Notes: a model not told the origin generated them from the letters alone. DNA of 64,000 nucleotides from Stieleria maiorica (GCF_008035925.1 NZ_CP036264.1:5981896-6045895), one strand, 5' to 3'; counted from the first letter of the stretch, positions 18,396-29,029 are shown. A program made the numbers and translations.

Positions 18396-21300
18396 ATGAA
18401 ACTCAAAGCAATTTGCCCTCAGTGTAAGAGCTCGTTGATCATTCCGGCAAAGCTGGCGGGACGGTCCGCCAAGTGCTCCGCTTGTCAGCATGTCTTCGAG
18501 ATTCGAGCCGTCCAAACGCCTTCACAGCAATCAATTGAATCTGGGTTGCAGGTTGACGAACCGGCTCAACTTTCCGAGCCCATCAAACAGTCAGCTTCGA
18601 CGCAATCGAACGAGCGCTCCGCGGAACGAGGCGACGATAAGGTCACGGGCACGAAACGCCCTGCCAAGAAGCACTCTGCGATGCAGAAGCAACCGGCTGG
18701 TAAGCAACGCACAGGCAACCGATCTGCTTCCGACGCCAATACGACGTCCCGCAAAATGCCAATTCCTGCCGCAAAACAACGCGCGGTCGTCGAGCAACAA
18801 ACCGATGCTGCACGATCTACTGCAAACGCGGATACGCGGGAGAAGACTAAGTCGACGGGTGTACTAGCTGAAAACAAGACAACTTCGGCGGTTCCACCAG
18901 CGAATATGGCCGCCGAGGGCGACGCGTTGACCGATCCGGCAATTCCTGCCGAACGTCCGATTAGGCAAGCGGTGTCGAAGGCTAGAAAACCAACCGACGC
19001 AAAAGAGGGCGGGACCGCGATCGGGCGATTCGAAATCGAAGAGATACTCGGTTCCGGCGGCTTTGGGGACGTGTATCGCGCGTACGATCCGCTCCTTGAC
19101 CGGCATACCGCGCTGAAAGTCCTGCGAGCAAAGGCGACGACCGAACAGCGCAAAGAGCGGATGTTGCGAGAGGCCAAAGCGTCGGCTCGTCTGCGCCATC
19201 CAAACATCGTCGCGGTCTACGAAGTCGGCGAGGACAAAGAACGAATGTTCATCGCGTCGCAATTCATTCCCGGTACAACGCTCGCCGACCATCTCAAACG
19301 GACCGACCATTCCAGTCCAGACCCCGAGGCTCTGCGAGCGTTCGTCGTTTGGTTGGTCGAACTGTCGAGAGCACTGGCTTATGCCCACCGCGAATCCATC
19401 ATTCACCGGGATGTCAAACCACATAACGTATTGATCGATGAGGATTCGCATGTCCAGTTGGCCGATTTCGGCCTCGCGCACCAAATTGTTGCGGATGCTG
19501 ACACGACGCGACAACTCGTGGGCACCCCGGCCTACATGTCGCCCGAGCAAGTGGAAGGCGACTTGTCCAATATTTCGCCCGCTTCCGACCAATATGCGGT
19601 CGGCGTGATCCTTTTCGAGGGGCTGGTGGGGCGGCGGCCGTTCGAAGGAGACTCGATCAGCTTGCTCTCCAGCATCGTTCACGACGAGGTTCCCAACCCA
19701 ACCGATTTGAAGTCGGCGGTCCCACTTCCGCTTGAGCAGATCTGCTTGAAGGCGATGAGTCGAGATGCTTCCGATCGCTACGCCGACTGCGATGAATTGG
19801 CCGACGACCTCCAGCGATGGTTGGACGGTGAATTGGTACAGGCCGGAAATCCAACATGGATCGATTACTCGTTGCACTGGGCGAAGAAACGCCCGCATGT
19901 TGCAGGTTGGCTTGCCGCACTCGCGGCAACTTTTTTGATGTTAGGCGGAACGACAATCACCCTGGGCCTGGTGAAGCTCAACTCGGCCGCGACAGAGCTG
20001 ACGGCGAGTCGCGAAGAGCTTGGTCAATCCAAGATGGAGTTGAAAGAGGTTCGTCTTGAATCGGACCAAAAAGAACATGAATTGGAATCACGGATCGTTC
20101 GGGAAAAAACAGTAGAGTACGCGCGGAAATTCGACGGCGGAACGCGTGTGATTGAAGCAAACGACCTCGCGAGGATCCACCGCATGCTGGACCGCGTCCC
20201 GTGGAAGGACCGCGGCATCGAGCACTCGTTATTAAGGCGGCGTCTGATGGGAACGCCCATCATCCTGCATGCCGGTGAACCGATCCGACATCTGAGTTGG
20301 AGTCACGATGGCAAGCTCCTGGCCGCCGCGACCGAAGGAGGAGATATTCGATTTTGGGACGGCATTCATCACACTCCGCTCACGGTTGCGCACGTCGGCA
20401 ACATAGTAACTGCGGAATTCCATCCGTCGCGCATGGAGCTGATTTCGCTGCACGATCAAGAGTACAACCGTAAGACACGCAAGTCGACCAAGGCGATTGT
20501 TCGTAAGTGGCTTGTTGCGCGGGACGGCGATCAGATTCGGCTTGCTCGTTCAACGGAAAGCGAAAGCGACATCAGCAATTTTCGATCGTCAGCGTTCCAC
20601 CCGTCCGGCAGGCTGTTCGCCGTCTGCGGCGATGGCGGAGTCGAGATTCGTGATCTGCAAGACGGCCTGGGTGTCAAAAGTGCCGTCAAGAACATCCGCG
20701 GAAACGTTATGGATATCGCCTACTCCGCCGACGGAAAACGACTCGAATGCCTTGTGAAAAATGGCTCGGACACCCGGCGATTAATCATCGATGAGGAGCA
20801 CCCCGATGGTCACGAAGCGTGGGTCGAATCCCCGCGGACACCGCCCCTCGCAATGGACCCAAGCGTGGTGACCGTTCAGCCGCTACTTGCCCCCATTGAC
20901 CGTGCGGATCCGAACCCGACCTATTTTCGCGGCAAAGTGCTTTCGATTGACGAGGCTCCCGTAAACAGTGGTTCGCCGGGCCAACCGACATGTGCAATCG
21001 AATTGGCATCGGGACATTACTTCCGTGGATATTCCGATGGCCATGTGATGGAGGGGGCCGTTTCGAGAGTGGGGCATCTCGCCGAAATCAGCGCAGCGGC
21101 GAGTCGTCCCGATCTTGCCTGTGTCGCAACAGGCGATCGCTCGGGTGAAATTCGCATTTGGCCGACAACGTCACGAACGCCCGAGGGTGCGCGATGCACC
21201 TTCGCTAATGGAGGCGGGCCACAGGACGATCGATTGGTCTCCAATTTTGACGGAACGCTGCTCAGTACCAACAGCGGCGGATCGGTGGTGACGGTCTGGC

Positions 21301-24300
21301 AAACGAACGATGGAAAAGTTGCGTTTGAACTCGGCGGACATGCCCCTGGCACGCATGCCGTCGACTTCCATCCCGAACGAAACGAAGTTCTGACGGTCGA
21401 TGGCGAAGGCGTCTGTCGGATCTGGCAGCTGGTGGCTTCGAGTCAAGGGACCCGCGTTTTACGAAGCTGGCGATTTGAATCCGGCGCACCCAATTTCGCG
21501 TGTTTCGATTCCTCTGGCGAAAACATCCTGATCTTCGGAAGCCGCTTCACAGAAACCGAAGACGACGCGGCGGTGGGCTTTGCCATGGTTGTGAGCGCCG
21601 CGGACGGGAGCAGCGTTTGCGAACTGCAAGGCTTACGCGGATCCCCAATCGCGGGCGCGTTTGTGCCCGACTCCGATTTGGTGATCGTGTCCTGTGATGA
21701 AAAAACCATTGCAAGCTACTCCAGGCAGACTGGGGAGCGTATCGCTGACTTCGAAACCGACGGGTTGGTCGCCATCGATCTCGATGTGACCTCGGAGCAA
21801 CTCGTCGCAGTCCTGGCCGAACCGTGCGCGCTGCGTTCAAGGGGCGATGGGCGGTCTTCGTACCGAAGTCACCTTCGCAGTTGGCAAATCGCAATCGGCA
21901 AGAAAATGTTCGATGTCGGCGAACCCGGTGTCAGCTATCGCTTTGTCGATGTTGACGCCACGCTAGGACGCATCCTGGCACCGGCGGGCGATGGCTATCG
22001 CATTCATGACCTCGCGACCGGTGAGCGGCTCTGGACTGACTACCGTTACCCCGCAAGCTACCAAGTTTATGAAACGCGCGAGGAACCTTACACGGTTCAA
22101 GTTCCGTACATGGAGCAAATTGAGCAATCGTATACCGTTCAGGTCCCGTACACCGAGGAGATCGAACAGACCTACACCGTGTGCGTGCCAGTCACGAAGA
22201 CAGTGGTGTTGAAAGGGACCCGCAGCCCTGATGAGCCGGACACGATTGCCGGGGCACTCGTGGAGACGGATCAAAGCCGCCTCGACGCGATTCTCGAAGG
22301 AAAGATTCGACGGACGAAAAATAACCTGGGCATTTCGCTGGTTTCCGATCACCAATTAAAAAAGGGGGTTTTTCTGAAATCAGACGAACGGGGAAGCATC
22401 CAGTTGTTTTCGGATCAATCGTTGACGAAACAGGTACGGCTTGCACCGGTTGAAGCAGAAGAGACAGCCGTTGCGATGGAAGTCGTATTTGCTGTTCAAG
22501 TGGAAGAAAAAAAAACTCGAATCGTTCAGTGTACCAAGTATCGCACGGAAGAAAGGACGCGGTCGGTTGCGGTGACGAAGTGCAGACTGGAAACCCGCAC
22601 CCGAACCGTCCCTGTCGCTAAAGTTATCCCCATGACGACGGCAAGGGGAAAAGCGATCTTTTTGCCTTCAGGGCGAGGCCTCGCGTTAGCACAGTTCGAT
22701 GCGGCTTATGTGGTCAGCGCAGCGATTCCTTCGTCACCACGTGAATTGGTCGCCAGTGATTGTCACTACGAAATGTTGGCGACCGATGCCGCGGGCAAAC
22801 TCGTCGCGGCTGCTGGCCAGAGCGGTAGCTGTGGGGCATGCGGTTGCAACGATATCGATATTTGGCAGGCGGAAGATGGACAGCATCTCCGTACTCTTCG
22901 CCTGTCCGGTGCCTCCGCGGGTGCGATCAACTTTGATCCTCGGACAGGCAACTTGCTCGTGGGAATCAGCTGTTTCGGCGCTCGCGTGAATGCGAATAAG
23001 CCCCCGGATGCCGCCGGCCGGGACGAGATTGCACTACCAGTTCCCGAGAATGAGGCCGAAGAAGCATTGGCCTATGAGGGCGCGACGCTATTGGTATTCG
23101 ATCCGCGATCCGGCGAAATCCTGGAACAACTCCAAGGCCCCGAGTCGATCATTCGGATCGTCACAAGCATCGATCGCGAGAGACCCGTGGTGTTGTTGGT
23201 CGATCAAGAGAATCAGGTTTATCGACTCAATGATGATGGAGTCATCCAGTCGCAGTCGATCCGCGCCGGAGACGCCAGATCGGTCAGTGTTTCTGAGGAC
23301 GGACAACTGGCCACATACAATGATCCAGAAGGACGTTCCGTTGTCACGCTCGTCTCGGCAATGGAAAAACAAGCCCGACTTCCGACTCCCTGGACCCACG
23401 CACATCTTTGCTGGAGTGGTAAGGAGCTTATCGCGAAGAAGTCGGCACAACCCAATGACGCAATGACGATCGACCAGGAGTTGACCACCATGGCGTGGAC
23501 GATCGATCGAATCACTCACATGCTTGCTCAACCACGTCCCGCCGCTGAATTGCCTCCGGGCACCACCTCGAGTGATGGCTGGGTCTTGCCGGCAATGGAC
23601 ACCACCCTCGTTCAATCAAAGGGTGGCCGAACCCCTGAGTTCCGACCGTTGCATGCACATTCGACCTTGAAAGAATTTCAGTCCGGAGGGTCAATGGGAA
23701 AACAGGTCTTCCGAGGCGGCAAGGTGTTCTCAATTGGCGATCCGTATCCAAGTCGCCGGGGGTGGCCGACCACGCACAACCATGTGATCACTTGGGACAG
23801 AAACGGAACCCCGGACTCCAAGACGAACGTGTCGATGCTGCTTGAGCCATCGCCATCACCCACGAGAACGGCGCCCACGTCCACGCGATCGGGAATGGTC
23901 AGTGATGGGGCGTCTGCGAAGGTTGGCCAGAGCAAGGCTCGTCGAACTGCGTCGTCAGATGGAACCGAAAAAGAGATCTCGAGCCGTTCGGAGCGCCACT
24001 CACTAATCGATTATCTACCAGACAATTTAGAAGAATGCTTGGTCAAGGGAGCCGCCGACCGGACGGAAAATGGTGCGATTGTTTTGCATGGTCCAGACCC
24101 CGAGTCCTTTCTTGAGATTCCCGCCGTCCTGCCGGAAGCGTATCGGATGGAGCTAATGGTACGTAGAGAATCCACCGGTGGAACGTTTGTGGTGTGCGTT
24201 CCACACAGAGGCTTTCCAGCTTGCTGCGTTATTGATGGAAATGGCGGGAGTGGCATCAGCGATATCGACGGCAAATCCTATGCGTACAACTCGACCAACG

Positions 24301-25373
24301 TGCAAAAAAGGCAGTTCCAGAATGGTCAAACGCACTCGATTCAGATCATCTCATCGCCGGATGGAATCGTCATCAACTGGGACGGTAAAAGACTCTTCGA
24401 ATTCAATGGAGCACCTGACCGACTGAGTCTGCAATCCTATTCTTGGCACCCGAATCGGTTGTTTCCAGCAGTGAAGGCAGCCAATGGGGGCAATTTCGTC
24501 GTGGAAAAAACGATCGTGCAAACCGATGGTCTGGATGCCCCCAAGCCTGCCGTTCCACCCTATCCGCAAAGCGATGCATCGATCGCGCTGGCCGAAGAAC
24601 GGTTTGGTCCTGCCCTTCGCGACGTCCGCGACCTAGCGGAAAAGCTCGGCGGATTTATAACATTCGAATCAGCCGATACCGGTGGGCAAAGGCTTCGTCT
24701 CAATACCCAATCACGGAAAGGACCTAGGAAGTGGGTCTCCGTTGCGGGAGTCGACTTTTCACCGCTCGCGAAGATATCGGGACCGGTGAAGATCTCCGCT
24801 CCAGCAACGACGAATTGGACTCAAGCCATTCTTCCGAAATTTGACGCTGGTTTTCGACTCGAAATCCTGGACCTAAGCCAGGCCCAAGACGTGACCGCAT
24901 CGGTGCTTCGGAATTTCCCTCTGGAGCATCTTTCCTGGCTGAGCCTGCATCGTGCGAACGGGCGGCGTCATATGAGACTGGGTGACGATACATCAGAAAC
25001 CATCGCGCAGATGAAGTCACTGAACGTGGCCGACCTTCGTGGCGTTCAGATCGAATTGAAGAACGCAACTGCCTTAGCCTCTTTATCGAAACTCGAAGTG
25101 CTGAGAATCAACAGCAACCTCGCATCCGACGCCTCCATCGAGAAACTGTCAACATCGCAATCGATCCAGGTTCTCGAGGTTACCAACGAATCGGAAGATT
25201 CAACGGTCCTGTCCGATGCCGCTCTCACAAGTCTTGAGAAAATGACGGAACTGCGGGAATTGAAATTGGAAAAAACGGGCGTCTCGCAAAACGCGGTTGA
25301 CAGATACCGTCAATCGAAACCGCAGGTAAAACTGTCCTTCACAGCTGCCGAAGTCAACGCATCCGTTCAATAA
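18396..25373 (+). CDS. Giant Ser/Thr protein kinase with zinc ribbon, WD40 propeller, YTV motifs and LRR-like tail
   Basis: 2,325 residues. An N-terminal zinc ribbon (CPQC...CSAC, about 9-30) and a low-complexity linker precede a Hanks kinase domain (about 208-478) with GSGGFGDVY, catalytic HRDVKPHN, DFG and GTPAYMSPEQ, so it looks active. One membrane span (about 497-519) is followed by a coiled coil and WD40-like repeats from about 625 on. Two unusual inserts interrupt the propeller: YTVQVPY repeats at about 1225-1271 (bases 22069-22210) and a second K/R/T-rich repeat block at about 1369-1411. YTV is a known planctomycete motif. The end (about 2150-2312) has leucine-rich-repeat-like periodicity. 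Topology suggests a cytoplasmic kinase with a large external sensor. The ATG lies 15 bases after the broken CAP gene. Confidence 0.92.
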   Translation: MKLKAICPQCKSSLIIPAKLAGRSAKCSACQHVFEIRAVQTPSQQSIESGLQVDEPAQLSEPIKQSASTQSNERSAERGDDKVTGTKRPAKKHSAMQKQPAGKQRTGNRSASDANTTSRKMPIPAAKQRAVVEQQTDAARSTANADTREKTKSTGVLAENKTTSAVPPANMAAEGDALTDPAIPAERPIRQAVSKARKPTDAKEGGTAIGRFEIEEILGSGGFGDVYRAYDPLLDRHTALKVLRAKATTEQRKERMLREAKASARLRHPNIVAVYEVGEDKERMFIASQFIPGTTLADHLKRTDHSSPDPEALRAFVVWLVELSRALAYAHRESIIHRDVKPHNVLIDEDSHVQLADFGLAHQIVADADTTRQLVGTPAYMSPEQVEGDLSNISPASDQYAVGVILFEGLVGRRPFEGDSISLLSSIVHDEVPNPTDLKSAVPLPLEQICLKAMSRDASDRYADCDELADDLQRWLDGELVQAGNPTWIDYSLHWAKKRPHVAGWLAALAATFLMLGGTTITLGLVKLNSAATELTASREELGQSKMELKEVRLESDQKEHELESRIVREKTVEYARKFDGGTRVIEANDLARIHRMLDRVPWKDRGIEHSLLRRRLMGTPIILHAGEPIRHLSWSHDGKLLAAATEGGDIRFWDGIHHTPLTVAHVGNIVTAEFHPSRMELISLHDQEYNRKTRKSTKAIVRKWLVARDGDQIRLARSTESESDISNFRSSAFHPSGRLFAVCGDGGVEIRDLQDGLGVKSAVKNIRGNVMDIAYSADGKRLECLVKNGSDTRRLIIDEEHPDGHEAWVESPRTPPLAMDPSVVTVQPLLAPIDRADPNPTYFRGKVLSIDEAPVNSGSPGQPTCAIELASGHYFRGYSDGHVMEGAVSRVGHLAEISAAASRPDLACVATGDRSGEIRIWPTTSRTPEGARCTFANGGGPQDDRLVSNFDGTLLSTNSGGSVVTVWQTNDGKVAFELGGHAPGTHAVDFHPERNEVLTVDGEGVCRIWQLVASSQGTRVLRSWRFESGAPNFACFDSSGENILIFGSRFTETEDDAAVGFAMVVSAADGSSVCELQGLRGSPIAGAFVPDSDLVIVSCDEKTIASYSRQTGERIADFETDGLVAIDLDVTSEQLVAVLAEPCALRSRGDGRSSYRSHLRSWQIAIGKKMFDVGEPGVSYRFVDVDATLGRILAPAGDGYRIHDLATGERLWTDYRYPASYQVYETREEPYTVQVPYMEQIEQSYTVQVPYTEEIEQTYTVCVPVTKTVVLKGTRSPDEPDTIAGALVETDQSRLDAILEGKIRRTKNNLGISLVSDHQLKKGVFLKSDERGSIQLFSDQSLTKQVRLAPVEAEETAVAMEVVFAVQVEEKKTRIVQCTKYRTEERTRSVAVTKCRLETRTRTVPVAKVIPMTTARGKAIFLPSGRGLALAQFDAAYVVSAAIPSSPRELVASDCHYEMLATDAAGKLVAAAGQSGSCGACGCNDIDIWQAEDGQHLRTLRLSGASAGAINFDPRTGNLLVGISCFGARVNANKPPDAAGRDEIALPVPENEAEEALAYEGATLLVFDPRSGEILEQLQGPESIIRIVTSIDRERPVVLLVDQENQVYRLNDDGVIQSQSIRAGDARSVSVSEDGQLATYNDPEGRSVVTLVSAMEKQARLPTPWTHAHLCWSGKELIAKKSAQPNDAMTIDQELTTMAWTIDRITHMLAQPRPAAELPPGTTSSDGWVLPAMDTTLVQSKGGRTPEFRPLHAHSTLKEFQSGGSMGKQVFRGGKVFSIGDPYPSRRGWPTTHNHVITWDRNGTPDSKTNVSMLLEPSPSPTRTAPTSTRSGMVSDGASAKVGQSKARRTASSDGTEKEISSRSERHSLIDYLPDNLEECLVKGAADRTENGAIVLHGPDPESFLEIPAVLPEAYRMELMVRRESTGGTFVVCVPHRGFPACCVIDGNGGSGISDIDGKSYAYNSTNVQKRQFQNGQTHSIQIISSPDGIVINWDGKRLFEFNGAPDRLSLQSYSWHPNRLFPAVKAANGGNFVVEKTIVQTDGLDAPKPAVPPYPQSDASIALAEERFGPALRDVRDLAEKLGGFITFESADTGGQRLRLNTQSRKGPRKWVSVAGVDFSPLAKISGPVKISAPATTNWTQAILPKFDAGFRLEILDLSQAQDVTASVLRNFPLEHLSWLSLHRANGRRHMRLGDDTSETIAQMKSLNVADLRGVQIELKNATALASLSKLEVLRINSNLASDASIEKLSTSQSIQVLEVTNESEDSTVLSDAALTSLEKMTELRELKLEKTGVSQNAVDRYRQSKPQVKLSFTAAEVNASVQ

Positions 25374-25540
25374 CGAGCGTCTAATGGGTCAGCTACCGAT
25401 TTAATTCTTCGTCGTCACTGATCGAAGAAGATGGTACCGTGGAGCACTTGATTCGCATTTCCGTGAGCAATGAACGACTCAAAAAGGGCAGCAGTGGCTC
25501 GTGGTGATTTAGTACGCTGCACGTCCCCGCATTCGGCCGT

Positions 25541-26110
25541 TCATACGATCGCTTGCGCCCAGATTGACCGTATGAGCTTAAGTCGGCGTTCAATGGTTGC
25601 CACGGAACAGCCGATCAGGGCCGCGATCTCAGCATTTGTATGTCCCTCGAGTCGTCGGTTTGCGATTTCAGCGAGATCGGGGGGGAGGCTGGAAAGCAAC
25701 CGATTGACTGTTTCGAGTGATTCCACGACGGCGTCGGGAGTGGAGTCCCAGCGAACCTCGGCTTTGACGGGAAGCTCAGACAAGACGGAATCGCCACGCA
25801 CATCGCCGCCACCACGTTTGAGCTGAGCTTCGCGTCTTGCTTGGTTGAGTGTCTTCCGGTGCACGATCGTTACGATCAACGGCCAAAGCGAGTCCTCCGA
25901 TCCGATCGCCCGAATCGACGTCTCCCCGTACCGCTCATAGAAACTGCCTAGAGCGGATAACGCCACATCTTCGCCGTCGGCAACGCGTCGATTGCGGCGC
26001 CCCAACCGGGCTTCCGCGTACCGCACCAATGAATCAAAGTATCTATCGAAGATACGCTGTTGAAATTGAGAACGGGTTTCGTCCTGCACCAATTCGCTCC
26101 AATAACTCAC
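25541..26110 (-). CDS. Planctomycete-type ECF RNA polymerase sigma factor
   Basis: 189 residues from GTG 26110. Region 2 is recognisable in FDRYFDSLVRYAEARLGRR and GEDVALSALGSFYERY. A basic RREAQLKRGGGDVRGDSV linker and a region 4 helix-turn-helix (HTNAEIAALIGCSVATIERR) follow, all typical of the sigma-70 ECF class abundant in planctomycetes (PF07638-like). Longer frames to 26362 exist, but the upstream part is not sigma-like. The start lies only 11 bases from the divergent kinase ATG at 26122, so at least one promoter must sit inside the other gene. It probably controls a small regulon, perhaps with the neighbouring kinases. Confidence 0.87.
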   Translation of the reverse strand: MSYWSELVQDETRSQFQQRIFDRYFDSLVRYAEARLGRRNRRVADGEDVALSALGSFYERYGETSIRAIGSEDSLWPLIVTIVHRKTLNQARREAQLKRGGGDVRGDSVLSELPVKAEVRWDSTPDAVVESLETVNRLLSSLPPDLAEIANRRLEGHTNAEIAALIGCSVATIERRLKLIRSIWAQAIV

Positions 26111-26121
26111 TCTGCCGCGAC

Positions 26122-27594
26122 ATGAAAAAGCTGGAAATTGCTCACCTTTCAATCGAATCGCAGCGACGAATCGATGAAATCTGTCGTGTTTACGAAGATG
26201 ACGTGCGATCGTCCCGGAACAGCAACCTACTGACGATGCTGGACAGGGTACCAGAGCAAGAGGCGCCTGTGTTGTTGTTCGAGTTGTTGCGTTTACACGC
26301 TGAAATTGAACCGCCGGCGAAGGTGTTTGACCAGGTCCGTCAGCTACGCCCCGAGTTTGCATGGGTCGTCGAACACGTAATTGAATCCTTGCAGTCGCAG
26401 ACCTCCGAACCGGATGAGACCATCGCCATCAGTGTTTCTGAGCGGGAACTCGTTGGTACGTTGGAGGGAAAGGAGTACGCTTTCCGTCTTTCAATGCCAG
26501 GACAGTACATTTTCGGGAGTGCTGCGGAGGCAGATTTGACCATCACGCATGGAGCAATCGCCCAGCGAACCGCATGCTTCATCATGGAGTCGGATCGTTG
26601 CCTCGTCGTGACATTTCCAAATGAGTCGTCGGGCGCAATGCTACAGGAGGTTTCTTATCATTCATCGTTCTCGGTTGGGCCCATTGAATTTCATTTTCGC
26701 ACGCCAATGAGTCTCGGGCGAAGCGTGGCTACAGTCGCTGATGATGAAGCGTCGTCCATTCGCCAGATCGGCGTCGATGGTTTTGAAATCACAGGCGAGC
26801 TTGGCAGAGGCGGATTTGGAGTAGTCTTCGATGCGATCCAATTGGGCAGTCAAAAGCGTTTTGCAATCAAGTCACTGCTACCGGACGCCGCACGTTCAGA
26901 GAAACTCAAGAAACTGTTCATGAGAGAAATCTCAATCGTTTCGCAACTCAAGCATCCCAATATCGTTGGCTACCACGGGTTCGGAATCGCTGGTGACCAT
27001 CCCTATTTGATACTGGAATATGTGGAGAACCGTCAGATCGACGACGTTCTCGCCCAACACCCCGAACACAAGAGACTTCGTTTGTGCATTGGGATCGTAC
27101 GCAAGATATTGTCCGCGCTTGCACACGCGCATGATCAGGGCGTGGTCCATCGCGATGTCAAGCTCAGCAACATCCTGACCGGGGTGGAGAACCGACGGCT
27201 CTTCGTCAAACTGACCGATTTCGGGCTGTCCAAATTTTTTGAGACCGCCGGCTATTCAGGAATTACCGCCAGCGAAGCGGTGTGCGGAACAATCGCCTAT
27301 ATGTCACCCGAGCAGCTCACCAATAGCAAGTATGCCGAACCCGATTGCGATGTTTACTCGATCGCCGTTTGCCTGTATCGTCTGTTGACAGGGCGTTTCC
27401 CTCACGACTCCGACTCTCCGGCGGAGATCGTTCACCAAAAGCTCAATGTGATGCCAATACCGATCGACGAGATCGACCCAAGTCTCCCGGCCGGACTATC
27501 GGGCCTGCTCCAACGCGCGCTTCATCGGGATCGTGAACGACGCATTGAATCGGCAGACGAGTTTGCCAGAGAGCTCGAACCGTTCGGTTTGTAA
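26122..27594 (+). CDS. Soluble Ser/Thr protein kinase with FHA-like N-terminal domain
   Basis: 490 residues from ATG 26122, chosen because the upstream extension to 25849 overlaps the sigma gene and reads as antisense. The N-terminus resembles the helical leader of planctomycete kinases (PEQEAPVLLFELLRL). Residues about 126-195 look FHA-like (FGSAAEADLTITHGAIAQRT). The kinase domain runs from about 221 to 485 with GRGGFGVVF, HRDVKLSN, DFG and GTIAYMSPEQ, all apparently intact. No membrane span was seen, so it is likely cytoplasmic. Divergent pairing with the ECF sigma gene suggests a shared regulatory circuit; that is inference. Confidence 0.87.
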   Translation: MKKLEIAHLSIESQRRIDEICRVYEDDVRSSRNSNLLTMLDRVPEQEAPVLLFELLRLHAEIEPPAKVFDQVRQLRPEFAWVVEHVIESLQSQTSEPDETIAISVSERELVGTLEGKEYAFRLSMPGQYIFGSAAEADLTITHGAIAQRTACFIMESDRCLVVTFPNESSGAMLQEVSYHSSFSVGPIEFHFRTPMSLGRSVATVADDEASSIRQIGVDGFEITGELGRGGFGVVFDAIQLGSQKRFAIKSLLPDAARSEKLKKLFMREISIVSQLKHPNIVGYHGFGIAGDHPYLILEYVENRQIDDVLAQHPEHKRLRLCIGIVRKILSALAHAHDQGVVHRDVKLSNILTGVENRRLFVKLTDFGLSKFFETAGYSGITASEAVCGTIAYMSPEQLTNSKYAEPDCDVYSIAVCLYRLLTGRFPHDSDSPAEIVHQKLNVMPIPIDEIDPSLPAGLSGLLQRALHRDRERRIESADEFARELEPFGL

Positions 27595-28560
27595 GGCCCG
27601 GCAGTCGGCAGGTACGAGCCCGTCATCCCCTACGACGAACGCTGACAACTGGCCGATCAATGCGATTCGGTCGCGGTCGAACCGCCATTGGACAAAGTTC
27701 GCAGTTGCCGTCGTAAAAGAGAAGTTCGGAACGCTGATGGTCATCACTCAGAAAACTCAATTCCCGATTACACGCAGTGGCGGTGAACCGGCGTCGCTTT
27801 TGGCCCACCAAACAAGCTGCCACATGGGCGTCAAAGACACCGCTGACGGGCTCCGTCTTCAGCACCATTAACCTGCTTCGGATGGACCCACCGCCGGCTC
27901 GAACCGATTTCCGCTCGGCGCGGCGGTGGTGGACACCGCCGGCACTTCGGGAGCACTTTCCAGCGCGGAAAATTGACCAAGCTCGAAGCAAAATCCGAAT
28001 TCTGAATGTCCTTCGACGCCAACAAACTCTGTGGGAAACGCAGCGAGACGCTAACGTGGCCGCGCGGAGGCACCTCTACATCGCGGTGGAGGTATCCGTT
28101 TGTTGCCTTCTTTCGGCACTGTTGGACTTGCCACGGGGGAGATCGGGGTTGGCAGCGGTCAGGGGAGACGGCTTGTCTCGGGAGTGATCGAAGAAGTCTC
28201 GTTGGGTCGTCGGACCGCTACACCTTGAACCAGATGCGTGGCGCCGTCGATATGTTGCCCGACGTCGAACTTCGCTGGTGCCACGCGGGCGCCAGCGTCG
28301 CTCCCATGCTTCAAACCGTTTCAGGCACCGGACCGCACTGCCACGATTTGCAGCGGAGAGGGAAAAACAAAATCCACCGTTTGGCACCTCGGCGGGAAGA
28401 GCCGCGGGCGGATGCGGAAAAAACAGGTCCGGACGGCATCCGGTAATCGCCAAACAAGAGACGAATACTTCAGCTCAGAATGATGTGGCGTCTCGCTGGT
28501 TCTCGCAATTGACACCGGACAACGATGACGGCGAATGCCAGGCTCGCGTTCGCCCGTTGA
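27595..28560. other. Gene-poor strip, about 970 bp
   Basis: Open frames occur on both strands (for example 27623-27991 minus and 28006-28446 plus), but none has recognisable motifs or coding-like composition. A GCGGCGGTGGTGGACACCGC hairpin near 27915-27940 belongs to the repeat family also seen near 16.8 and 30.1 kb. I see no intact gene; it is probably repeat-derived or decayed sequence. Confidence 0.6.
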
Positions 28561-29029
28561 CAAGTTGATCCGCTGGTCCTCAAGCTAGCTTGTCGAAGCC
28601 GAGCCATTCACTGCCTGCTGGCGGGCCGCACGTTAACCGGTGAGCGTCGCTGGGACATGCAGCGGCTCCTGGACCGGGCAACCGACAGACAAGTCGTGGT
28701 TTCCCGGCAAGTATTCATGATGGGAGATTCTGGAGGCGGCACGAACCGTACATCTTCCACTGCGATTGCAACATGGTGCCTGAACTGATCGACTTGGGTG
28801 GACTACCCGCTGTTGCAGGCTTGATTGCTCCTCGTCGTCTGGCCGCGGTCAATGGTCATCGGGATTCGCTTGTCTCCGAGGCTACGATCGGGCGAGCGAT
28901 CAGGAAGACCTAGGGGTTTTCGGGGCTTCTGGGCGCATCGAACGATATGAGCATCGCTGGGGCGGTGCCGGGCATCGTTTCTATGCCGACTTAATGTGGC
29001 CGTTTGTCATGGACGCCCTGCAAGATTGA
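28561..29029 (+). pseudogene. Shattered alpha/beta-hydrolase (acetyl xylan esterase/dienelactone hydrolase-like)
   Basis: Three homologous blocks occur in three different frames. Block 1 (from 28582) reads RAIHCLLAGRTLTGERRWD and VFMMGDSGGG, including the nucleophile elbow G-D-S-G-G. Block 2 (from 28743) reads FHCDCNMVPELIDLGGL and AGLIAPRRLAAVNGHRDS, carrying the typical acid region. Block 3 (from 28940) reads EHRWGGAGHRFYADLMWPFV, with the catalytic-His region GGH-like. A segment is missing between blocks 1 and 2. The order and content fit one family of planctomycete secreted esterases. At least two frameshifts and a deletion make it non-functional. Confidence 0.75.

Noticed and set aside
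18864..19898. 344-codon minus frame inside the giant kinase
   Set aside because: Directly antisense to the kinase domain, whose catalytic motifs are unmistakable.
28006..28446. 146-codon plus frame in the gene-poor strip
   Set aside because: Trp/Arg/Cys-rich with no motif, overlapped by equally long frames on the other strand; it looks like non-coding repeat sequence.
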